From: Bacteroidia bacterium
GTDB lineage: Bacteria; Bacteroidota; Bacteroidia; Bacteroidales; Azobacteroidaceae
Length of the DNA: 40,620 bases
Assembly: GCA_025996815.1 (NCBI GenBank)
Contig: BNTT01000012.1
Coordinates: forward strand, 1-40,620
Direction: 5' to 3'
Each line of letters starts with the position of its first letter. The stretch's first letter is position 1. Of the stretch, positions 23,797 to 31,277 are shown in pieces. Made by a program: the position numbers and the translations under genes. Under the pieces are notes generated by a model that ran no database searches, was not told the origin of the DNA, and worked only from the letters and a program-made list of their open reading frames with translations.

Positions 23797-26796
23797 ATGA
23801 AAAGAAAAAGTATTATTTGTTTAGCTGTTTCTGCGCTGCTTGCTATGAGCGGCTGTATGCTGGAAGAGGAGATGAGAGTAACCGGAATATCCTTAATAGA
23901 CCCATACACAGGCGAACTTGTGCCAACTCTTCGGTTACCTCTTCTTCGTGCCGGAGAAGGGGCAGACGTGCGGGCTATTGTAACACCATCAAACGCCGCC
24001 AATCCGGGAATAAACTGGAGCACAGACAACGAGTATATTGCCACAGTAACTGCCGTCAGTCAGGAAGTTATCTCCGGCACCGGGGTAGTATTTAACGCTC
24101 GGGTTGATACCCGCGGCGAAGGGACAGCGAAAATTACCGCAACCACTATTGACGGCACTAAGGTTGCAACCGCGATAGTTAACGTTTATGCTACCACCTA
24201 TTCCGGAAAGCCGACGATTGCCGCAAACTTCCCCCAATATGCAACCTACGAACAGGGCGACCCTGCTGAGCCACTTGTGGTAGAAGCAACCAGCCCCGAC
24301 GGCGGAATCCTCCGGTATCAATGGTATGGTAAGAAAAACCCTGTTACAGACCCTACCCCGGGAGATGGAGACGCGATTCCCGGCGCAACGAATGCCACAT
24401 ATATTCCATCCACCGCCGAGCTCGGAACAACGCGCTATCGTGTGTTAGTTACCAATAGCAACAGTTCTTTCGACGTAAGCACTACGGCGCAAAGTGAAGA
24501 ATTTATCGACGTTACAGTTACACCCTCCACTAAGGTTACAGATGCCGCACCGCCGACGATTACCGTACACCCTCAAGACACTACCTACATGGCAGAAGCC
24601 ACCCCTAAACCGCTGACAGTAGAGGCAACCAGCCCCGACGGCGGAACGCTTTCGTATCTGTGGTATCGTAACACTGAAAACAGCACCACGGGGGGAACAC
24701 CCATAGTACCTCCTGCTACATCAGAGACTTTGACACCTCCTACTTTTCCGCTGGGAACTTACTACTATTACGCGGTAGTTACCAACACCAACGGTGCCGT
24801 AAATGGCACCAAGACGGCTATGGACACCACCCGTGTGGCACGCATTGAAATTGCCCCCGTCGGTACCTTTATCAATGCTGAAAAGCCGGAGATTATCGTA
24901 GCCCCCCAAGACACGTTCTATGTATTAGGTGCCACCCCTAAGCCGCTGACGGTAGAGGCGACTGTTACCGACGGCGGAACGCTCTCGTATCAGTGGTATA
25001 GTAACCTTACAGACAGCAACACGGAGGGAACTCTCCTTGACGGAAAAACAGAGTCCATTTTGACCTATACTCTCCCCACCCAGAAAACGTGGTATTATGT
25101 GGTTGTTACCAACACCAAAGCTGACGCAACCGGCAACAAAACCGCCAGTGATACAAGTCGCGCGGCTGCCATTGACATCGTTGCCAGTGCCAAACCGCCG
25201 ACGATTAAAACACATCCGGCGAGCAAAACTTATAAGCAAGGCGATCTGACGGGGCTGGTCGCCCTCACCGTAGAAGCAACCAGCCCCGACGGCGGGACAC
25301 TTTCATTCGAGTGGTTTCAGAATACTACAGACAGCAAAACAGGGGGAACTTCCGTTGCAACAACATCTTCAACTGAAACAACATCCTCTCATCGTCCGGC
25401 GATAGACAAGGCAGTAGATTATTTTTATTATGTGGAAGTTACAAACACGCTTGGTAGCGCACAGCCCGCCACGGTGGCGAGTAATACCGCTAAAATTACC
25501 ATTACTCCTTCCGTTCCTCCCGTTGGCAATGCCGAAGAGCCGAAGATTGAAGAACTTGACCAGGACACAACCTACCAACAAGGTGAAGTCCCTAAACCGC
25601 TGACAGTAAAGGCGACTGTTACCGATGGCGGAGACCTCACGTATGAGTGGTGGCGTACGACCGGGGGGAAAAGTGTTGGTTCCGCCCCGGATTGTGACCC
25701 GCTTACCACCACAGTAGGAACCACCTATTATTATGTAGAAGTTACCAATAATAATAATAATAATAAAAACACAGTGAGAAGTAAACCGTACTGCATTACC
25801 GTTACATACCGCGATGAAGTATGGAAGAAAGTGACAGAGGTGGGTCCATTTGATAATAATAGTGCCCACATCCGTGGCGTAGCCGCCGGGGGCACCCAAA
25901 GTGAAGGCTCCTACAAATTTGTCGCTGTCGGTGTATCGGGCAAGATGGCTTCCTCCACGGACGGAGAAACGTGGGAGGAGGTGGCAGACAGTAAATTTGG
26001 CACTTCTGATATCAATGGCATAGTATCTCAGGGGAACAGGTGGGTCGCCGTTGGCAATAGCGGCAAGATGGCTTCCTCCACGAATGGAGAAACGTGGACG
26101 GCGATGGCAGACAGTAAATTTGGCTCCGCCGGCATTCGTAGCATAGCCATCCAATCATCCGGTGGCGCGTTGGTTGCCGTCGGCGATGACGGCAAGATGG
26201 CTTGGTCTGCCGGAGTCAACACCACCGATAACACTTACACTTGGGAGGCGGTGGCAGACAGTAAATTTGGCACTTCCACCATCCGTGGCATAGCACACGG
26301 AGACGACAAATGGGTTGCCGTTGGCGATGGCGGTAAGATTGCCTACTCCAAGGACACCGAGGACGTACAAACGTGGACGCTTGTCACGGTTGGCTCTTTC
26401 AGCGGCGGGTCTATCAATAGTGTAGCATACGGAGATGGCAAATGGCTCGCCGTTGGCAATAGCGGCAAGATGGCTTCCTCCGAGGACGGAGAAACGTGGA
26501 CGGAGGTGCCGGAGGTTAGTGCTATATTTGGCTCCAACCATATCAACAGCATCACATACGGAGACAACAAATGGGTCGCCGTTGGCAATGACGGCAAGAT
26601 GGCTTACTACTCCACCAACCCCGCGGACACAAACAAAAACAAGTGGATTGAAATAATAACGGACAGTCAATTTGGTGCCCTCAGCCGCAACATCTATGGC
26701 GTAGCATTTGGCTATATACAAGCACCAAATCACCCGAAGCAGTGGGTCGCCGCAGGTCAAGCCGGCAAGATGGCACATGGAAATGGCAATTGGTAA
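23797..26796 (+). CDS. Large surface lipoprotein: BIG2 domain, five Ig-like repeats, seven propeller-like repeats
   Basis: This is a 999-residue lipoprotein (signal MKRKSIICLAVSALLAMSGC, lipid Cys20). First comes a BIG2-like domain (about 28-130, VTGISLIDP to ATAIVNV). Five Ig-like repeats of 90-100 residues follow, each with (S/T)PDGGTLSYxWY or a close variant and YYxxVTNT. The C-terminal third (from about 673) holds seven copies of a 35-50-residue unit, WVAVGNSGKMASSTDGETW, whose SxDGxTW part resembles the Asp-box of sialidase and BNR propellers; seven units suggest a closed seven-bladed propeller. The ATG at 23797 is used because the upstream codon is TTG. Likely a surface-exposed binding or adhesion protein; no catalytic residues can be assigned. 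Similar propeller units are, to my recollection, common in Treponema lipoproteins. Confidence 0.85.
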   Translation: MKRKSIICLAVSALLAMSGCMLEEEMRVTGISLIDPYTGELVPTLRLPLLRAGEGADVRAIVTPSNAANPGINWSTDNEYIATVTAVSQEVISGTGVVFNARVDTRGEGTAKITATTIDGTKVATAIVNVYATTYSGKPTIAANFPQYATYEQGDPAEPLVVEATSPDGGILRYQWYGKKNPVTDPTPGDGDAIPGATNATYIPSTAELGTTRYRVLVTNSNSSFDVSTTAQSEEFIDVTVTPSTKVTDAAPPTITVHPQDTTYMAEATPKPLTVEATSPDGGTLSYLWYRNTENSTTGGTPIVPPATSETLTPPTFPLGTYYYYAVVTNTNGAVNGTKTAMDTTRVARIEIAPVGTFINAEKPEIIVAPQDTFYVLGATPKPLTVEATVTDGGTLSYQWYSNLTDSNTEGTLLDGKTESILTYTLPTQKTWYYVVVTNTKADATGNKTASDTSRAAAIDIVASAKPPTIKTHPASKTYKQGDLTGLVALTVEATSPDGGTLSFEWFQNTTDSKTGGTSVATTSSTETTSSHRPAIDKAVDYFYYVEVTNTLGSAQPATVASNTAKITITPSVPPVGNAEEPKIEELDQDTTYQQGEVPKPLTVKATVTDGGDLTYEWWRTTGGKSVGSAPDCDPLTTTVGTTYYYVEVTNNNNNNKNTVRSKPYCITVTYRDEVWKKVTEVGPFDNNSAHIRGVAAGGTQSEGSYKFVAVGVSGKMASSTDGETWEEVADSKFGTSDINGIVSQGNRWVAVGNSGKMASSTNGETWTAMADSKFGSAGIRSIAIQSSGGALVAVGDDGKMAWSAGVNTTDNTYTWEAVADSKFGTSTIRGIAHGDDKWVAVGDGGKIAYSKDTEDVQTWTLVTVGSFSGGSINSVAYGDGKWLAVGNSGKMASSEDGETWTEVPEVSAIFGSNHINSITYGDNKWVAVGNDGKMAYYSTNPADTNKNKWIEIITDSQFGALSRNIYGVAFGYIQAPNHPKQWVAAGQAGKMAHGNGNW
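25747..25764 (+). repeat. (AAT)6 coding microsatellite in the fifth Ig-like repeat
   Basis: Six in-frame AAT codons encode an Asn run in a loop (VTNNNNNNK) where other repeats have NTNGAVNGTK or similar. Length changes would keep the frame and only alter loop length. Confidence 0.9.
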
Positions 26797-26813
26797 CAAT
26801 AAAATTTAATGAA

Positions 26814-27884
26814 ATGAAAGTAAAAAAAATTATATGCTTCGCACTGGCAGCCACACTCTTCATAGGTGGCTGCACAGCAGGCAGTGAAACGGTAGTCCCA
26901 GACCCAACCGACCCAACAAATCCCACCGACCCAACAGACCCCACTGTCCCAACAGACCCATCGACCCCAACCGACTCCACAAAAGTAACAGTGCCGGTAA
27001 CCGGAGTAGCCCTCGATAAAACAAGTTTATACTTGTGGACAGGAGAAAGAGAAAAGCTCACACCCATCGTATCACCGGAAAACGCCGACATTAAAGGCTG
27101 GATGTGGGAGAGTTCCAACCCTGATGTGGCTTCGGTATCTAACGGAATGGTAACCGCCATAGCCGTCGGCAACACCACTATCACTGTAACCACCTCCGAC
27201 AGCGAAAAAAAAGCCACTGCAACGGTTACGGTCGGCGACAATTATAATCCGGGTCCGGGCAGCACTGATGCGGAAATGCCTGTTATTGTTGTATGGGACG
27301 CAGAAGAATATCCGATAAAATACGCACAATACGCCATTGCCAACCCCATCAGGGTTGAAGCATACACACCGGACGGCGGAACGCTTACATATCAGTGGTA
27401 CAGCACCACTTCACGAACGACTGACGGAGCAACCCGTATCCCCTCCGCAACAACAAACAGTTATACGCCTTCTACAACTACTTCCGGAACAGTTTTCTAC
27501 TATGTGGAGGTTACCAACACCAATAAAAATGCAACCGGATACAAAACGGCAACGGAGGTATGCCCCTACGTGGAGGTAATAGTAACCGGAACCCAGATAA
27601 CCATCGGCATGGACTTCGGCGGCGCAATAGTCATCACGGGGAACGACGGGCAAAACGTCCTGTCTAAGAATTGGACCGGACACCCCGGCTCGCTTGTTTT
27701 GAGCGCAACCGGATACACCGACGTGGCGTGGTATATCGACGGCAACACGGCGGCAACAGCCTACGGCAACAGCATCACCATTAATGCCGCCGACTATGGC
27801 ATCAGGACACATTCCGTCACCTTCACCGGAGTCAGAAACAATGTCCCCTATTCGCAGGTGGTGCCTTTCAAAGTGGTTAAATAA
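26814..27884 (+). CDS. Lipoprotein with Pro/Thr-rich stalk, BIG2 domain and one Ig-like repeat
   Basis: The 356-residue product has the signal MKVKKIICFALAATLFIGGC (lipid Cys20) and a low-complexity stalk of PTDPT-type units (about 28-58). A BIG2-like domain follows (about 62-140, VTGVALDKTSLYLWTGE to ATATVTV), then one Ig-like repeat (YTPDGGTLTYQWYSTT, YYVEVTNTN) of the same kind as the upstream lipoprotein, and a C-terminal beta region with MDFGGAIVITGNDG. It looks like a shortened relative of its neighbour with a spacer that lifts the domains off the membrane. The ATG at 26814 gives a proper signal peptide; an upstream start at 26742 would overlap the neighbour and is rejected. Function unknown, probably a surface structure or binding role. 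Confidence 0.82.
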   Translation: MKVKKIICFALAATLFIGGCTAGSETVVPDPTDPTNPTDPTDPTVPTDPSTPTDSTKVTVPVTGVALDKTSLYLWTGEREKLTPIVSPENADIKGWMWESSNPDVASVSNGMVTAIAVGNTTITVTTSDSEKKATATVTVGDNYNPGPGSTDAEMPVIVVWDAEEYPIKYAQYAIANPIRVEAYTPDGGTLTYQWYSTTSRTTDGATRIPSATTNSYTPSTTTSGTVFYYVEVTNTNKNATGYKTATEVCPYVEVIVTGTQITIGMDFGGAIVITGNDGQNVLSKNWTGHPGSLVLSATGYTDVAWYIDGNTAATAYGNSITINAADYGIRTHSVTFTGVRNNVPYSQVVPFKVVK

Positions 27885-27901
27885 ATTAAAACAATCTGAA
27901 T

Positions 27902-29047
27902 ATGAAACAGTTACAATACATCGCAGGCATAGCCCTGCTGGCAGGAGCCTCTCTTTTTGCAGGGTGCATCACTCCACAGGAGGAGGACGACGGCGAACAT
28001 AGCAGTTTAACCGTTTCTGTCGGCGAGAGCAGCCTCCGGACGCTCACTCCGGACAGGGCGCAATTTACGCGCTTTGAATTAAGTTTTTCCCACCCCACGG
28101 CGACCAAAGCCCCCCTGTCATTTGCTCCCAACGCCGGTGCGCAAACGGTGGAGCTGGTCGCAGGCAACTGGACAATCACCGCCTCCGCATTTAAAGACGA
28201 CACGAAACTCGCCCAAGGCAGCACAACCGCAACCGTCGTTATGGGAGCAAACACCTCGGCGACCATCCCCCTTGCGCCGATTCTGAATGAGGATGCGATG
28301 GGACGGTTCGCCCTTTCCGTCTGGTTTCCCCCCACTGTCAGTTCTGCCTCGCTGAGTTTCACGGGCATCAATGGCACGATGGGCGGCGGAATTTATCCGA
28401 TGCCCCCCGCAGAAATAGCCGCAGGGAATTGGGCAGACACATGGCAACTGCCGGCGGGATACTACCGCATGAACTTGCAACTCACAAGCGGCACCCTCAC
28501 GGCAGGCAAAACCGAGGTGGTGCACATCTATCCGGAGATGACCACCGCAACGCCCGCCTATTCCTTCACGGAGGCGGATTTTATGGAAGGTGCCACCGAG
28601 GAAGAACTTGCCAAGCAAACGGAATGGCTATGCCACACATGGATATGTTCAAAACTTGAAATTCAACAGCAGTATATCACCGCAGAAGTGAACCAACAAT
28701 ATACCGCTGCTTATGGACAAGGTTGGCAGGATGTCGTTCTGGGCATCTTCACCAATATGTATGTTGGCTACTATTCCATGACTTTTACGTATGTTGGCTA
28801 CTATTTACCGGGTCACTATCTTGCACCTGACGGCTCCATAGAAGGGTGGGGATGGGCAGAGGATATTGCCCCACTCACAATAAAATACGGCACCAATTGG
28901 AACTACACCGGCTCCCCCGCTTATATCTCTTTTGCAACATTAACGGCTGACAAACTGAGACTGAACATTGGTGATGAAGGACTAATCAATCCCCGACCCG
29001 CACAAGGGTGGCTGATGGCGGAGTTCGTCGTTGTGCCAGATAATTAA
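27902..29047 (+). CDS. Lipoprotein of unknown function, Bacteroidales type
   Basis: This 381-residue lipoprotein (MKQLQYIAGIALLAGASLFAGC, lipid Cys22) starts its mature part with acidic residues (PQEEDDGE). An N-terminal beta-sandwich-like segment (LTVSVGESSLRTLTP... VELVAGNWTITASAF) is followed by a second similar one (FALSVWFPPTVSSASLSF... LPAGYYRMNLQLTSG), an arrangement like DUF4493- or fimbrillin-type lipoproteins, though I cannot assign it to one. The C-terminal third is aromatic-rich (NMYVGYYSMTFTYVGYYLPGHY). It is the third gene of the lipoprotein run, 17 bp after the second. Its 3' end overlaps the convergent NusG-like gene by 4 bp. Function unknown. Confidence 0.78.
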   Translation: MKQLQYIAGIALLAGASLFAGCITPQEEDDGEHSSLTVSVGESSLRTLTPDRAQFTRFELSFSHPTATKAPLSFAPNAGAQTVELVAGNWTITASAFKDDTKLAQGSTTATVVMGANTSATIPLAPILNEDAMGRFALSVWFPPTVSSASLSFTGINGTMGGGIYPMPPAEIAAGNWADTWQLPAGYYRMNLQLTSGTLTAGKTEVVHIYPEMTTATPAYSFTEADFMEGATEEELAKQTEWLCHTWICSKLEIQQQYITAEVNQQYTAAYGQGWQDVVLGIFTNMYVGYYSMTFTYVGYYLPGHYLAPDGSIEGWGWAEDIAPLTIKYGTNWNYTGSPAYISFATLTADKLRLNIGDEGLINPRPAQGWLMAEFVVVPDN

Positions 29048-29568
29048 ATCAACTCGAGGAAATCGGCAGGGATGTAGGTCGTTGCCAGCGAAACAAGCCC
29101 CTCCAAGCGCACCACCACGCGCTTGTGACCTTTGATGCGCACCAATTCGCCTTCAATGCCCGCAAAAATGCCCCGCACCACGCGCACCTTGTCGCCCCGC
29201 TTCAAGTTGGCGGTCAGAAGTTCGACCCCGCTTTCTGTGCTCAAATCCACCACCTGCATAAAATCTTGCATCTGCTTGTCGGGGATAACCTGCAATGTTT
29301 TGGTCTCGGCGTTGCGGATATAATTGATGGTGCAGCCCGTCATTTCGGGCAATGCAAAAGCCTTCTTGCGGCTGGCGTGCACGAATATCAGGCAGGGGAT
29401 AAGCGGCTTTTCGCGGTGCGTTTTTTTGCCGTTGCGTGTGGTCTCCACCGTTTTGAGCGGGATGAAATGCTCCGTTTTGGCGGCTTCCAAGAGGGATTTT
29501 ATCTTTTTCTCCGTTCTATACTTGACGCGGGCGGCATACCAGTTAGATACATTCGTAGTGGAATCCAT
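29044..29568 (-). CDS. NusG-like transcription antiterminator (UpxY/LoaP-type paralogue)
   Basis: This 174-residue protein has an NGN domain (about 9-105: NWYAARVKYRTEKKIKSLLE, FIPLKTVE, IPCLIFVH) and a KOW domain (about 122-172: KRGDKVRVVRGIFAGIEGEL). The conserved order and the WYA(A/V) opening mark the specialised NusG paralogues that Bacteroidales use to keep RNA polymerase going through long polysaccharide operons. It overlaps the end of ugd by 26 bp and is the last gene of the minus-strand unit. Upx-type regulators usually come first in the operon they control, so the distal position is unusual. It may act in trans, or support transcription of this long operon. Confidence 0.88.
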   Translation of the reverse strand: MDSTTNVSNWYAARVKYRTEKKIKSLLEAAKTEHFIPLKTVETTRNGKKTHREKPLIPCLIFVHASRKKAFALPEMTGCTINYIRNAETKTLQVIPDKQMQDFMQVVDLSTESGVELLTANLKRGDKVRVVRGIFAGIEGELVRIKGHKRVVVRLEGLVSLATTYIPADFLELI

Positions 29569-30859
29569 TGGCGTGCATCTCTTTTTTGTTGTAGATATTT
29601 CGTCCGTCGATGACGACCGGTTGGCGCATCGTTTTTTTCAGGACGTCCCACGCCGGCAATCTAAACTCTTTCCATTCGGTCAGCAGCAGCAGCGCATCTG
29701 CCCCGCCGGCTGCCTCATACATATCTGCGGCGTAGGTTACGGCGTTGCCCTTGATGCGGCGGCATTCGTTCATCGCCACGGGGTCGTAGACCTTGACCGT
29801 GGAGCCTGCCGCCAGCAGCGCATCCATCACCACCACCGAAGGTGCCTCGCGCATATCGTCGGTGTCGGGCTTGAATGCCAACCCCCACAGCGCGATGGTC
29901 TTGCCGGAGAGCGTTTCGCCCGATGCCTTGAAAAAGTTTTCTAACTTGCTGAACAGCAGCGTTTTTTGCCTTTCATTGACCGCCTCCACTGCGCGCAGGA
30001 TTTGCATATCGTAGCGATGTTCGGATGCCGATTTAATCAGGGCTTTCACGTCTTTGGGGAAGCAGGAGCCACCGTAGCCGCACCCCGGATAGAGGAAGCG
30101 GCTGCCGATGCGCGGGTCGGAGCCGATGCCCTGCCGCACCATATCCACGTCGGCACCCACCGATGCGCACAGGTTGGCGATGTCGTTCATAAACGAGATG
30201 CGCGTCGCCAGCATCGCGTTGGCGGCATATTTAATCATCTCCGCCGATGGGATGTCGGTGTAGATGACGCGGTGGTTGTTGAGCGTGAACGGGCGATAGA
30301 GTTTGCCCATCAGTTCTTGGGCGCGGTCGCTCTCGGTGCCCACCACCACGCGGTCGGGCCGCATAAAATCGTCCACCGCCGTGCCTTCTTTCAGAAATTC
30401 GGGGTTAGACGCCACGTCAAACGGGATACTCACACCCCGCTTGTCGAGTTCCGCCTGAATGGTTGCCTTCACCTTTTGCGCCGTCCCCACGGGCACCGTG
30501 CTCTTGGTCACCACGAGGATATACCGTTTAATATGCTGTCCAATCGTGCGCGCCACGTCCAGCACATAGCGCAAATCGGCACTGCCGTCTTCGTCGGGAG
30601 GCGTGCCCACGGCACTGAAAACGATTTCCACATCGTCCAGACACTGCGTCAGGTCGGTCGTGAAGCGGAGTCGCTCCGAGCGGTAATTTTTCCCCACCAG
30701 TTCGCTCAGCCCCGGCTCGTGGATGGGGATGATGCCCTGTTTCAACTTCTCAATTTTCGCGGCATCAATGTCTACGCACGTGACGTTGATACCCATCTCC
30801 GAGAAACACGTGCCTGTCACCAAGCCCACATAACCGGTTCCTACTACTGCAATATTCAT
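29543..30859 (-). CDS. ugd: UDP-glucose 6-dehydrogenase
   Basis: This 438-residue enzyme starts MNIAVVGTGYVGLVTGTCF (NAD Rossmann loop). STVPVGTAQKV, NPEFLKEGTAVDDFMRPDRVV, AEMIKYAANAMLATRISFMNDI, the catalytic-Cys motif GYGGSCFPKDVKAL and the C-terminal GLAFKPDTDDMREAPS follow. It oxidises UDP-glucose to UDP-glucuronate in two NAD-dependent steps, feeding capsule or other acidic surface glycans. It overlaps the upstream OmpA-like gene by 4 bp and the downstream NusG-like gene by 26 bp, so it is in one operon with the giant lipoproteins. No glycosyltransferase for a capsule lies nearby in the window. Confidence 0.96.
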   Translation of the reverse strand: MNIAVVGTGYVGLVTGTCFSEMGINVTCVDIDAAKIEKLKQGIIPIHEPGLSELVGKNYRSERLRFTTDLTQCLDDVEIVFSAVGTPPDEDGSADLRYVLDVARTIGQHIKRYILVVTKSTVPVGTAQKVKATIQAELDKRGVSIPFDVASNPEFLKEGTAVDDFMRPDRVVVGTESDRAQELMGKLYRPFTLNNHRVIYTDIPSAEMIKYAANAMLATRISFMNDIANLCASVGADVDMVRQGIGSDPRIGSRFLYPGCGYGGSCFPKDVKALIKSASEHRYDMQILRAVEAVNERQKTLLFSKLENFFKASGETLSGKTIALWGLAFKPDTDDMREAPSVVVMDALLAAGSTVKVYDPVAMNECRRIKGNAVTYAADMYEAAGGADALLLLTEWKEFRLPAWDVLKKTMRQPVVIDGRNIYNKKEMHANGFHYECI

Positions 30860-31257
30860 TTTTTACGTTTTAAGGGTTGAACAAAAAGCACCACACAGTC
30901 TAAGCCGTTTTCGCTGAACGGCTGCCCGGCGCGCGCATAATAGCGGGCACACAAACGCTCTGCGGCGATGCCAAACTCCGCCGTCAGCACCTCCACGATG
31001 GCATCGGAGCGTTTCTTAGCCAAAGGCAAGTCGTCGGAAGAAGCCAGCACCAATCCGGCGCGGGGGTGAGCCGCCAAATAGGCAGCCGCCTTAGCCACGC
31101 CCGCCATCTGACCGGCACGCACTTCGCTACTGCCAACCGGAAAAAACACCGCTGCCAATTCCGTTCCGCCACGCGCAGGCTTCGCCGGTGCTCCCCCCGC
31201 CAAAGCCATACACAGCAGCACAACTGCAAAAACCGAATGTTTCATCGAATGTTTCAT
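30856..31257 (-). CDS. Small exported protein with a shortened OmpA-like domain
   Basis: This 133-residue protein has a signal peptide (MKHSVFAVVLLCMALAGGAPA, from either of two Met). The rest resembles the OmpA C-terminal peptidoglycan-binding fold: AVFFPVGSSEV, AAAYLAAHPRAGLVLASSDD, LAKKRSDAIVEVLTAEFGI and AERLCARYYA. The Asp (SSDD) and Arg (KKRSD) that hold diaminopimelate seem kept, but the loop between them, normally GxxxxNxxLS, is missing, so binding may be weakened. A perfect 12-bp duplication gives the tandem start MKHSMKHS. It lies between the giant lipoproteins and ugd, overlapping ugd by 4 bp. It may tether surface structures to the wall. Confidence 0.75.
   Translation of the reverse strand: MKHSMKHSVFAVVLLCMALAGGAPAKPARGGTELAAVFFPVGSSEVRAGQMAGVAKAAAYLAAHPRAGLVLASSDDLPLAKKRSDAIVEVLTAEFGIAAERLCARYYARAGQPFSENGLDCVVLFVQPLKRKK
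31234..31257 (-). repeat. Perfect 12-bp tandem duplication of a start codon region
   Basis: ATGAAACATTCG occurs twice in a row on the minus strand, giving two in-frame start codons 12 nt apart for the OmpA-like gene. Both yield a usable signal peptide. Confidence 0.95.
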
Positions 31258-31277
31258 ATCTTCAACTGTTTAGTGTT

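Noticed and set aside
25813..26796. Sialidase activity of the propeller-like lipoprotein
   Set aside because: Only degenerate Asp-box-like units are visible; the arginine triad and nucleophilic Tyr of sialidases could not be identified.
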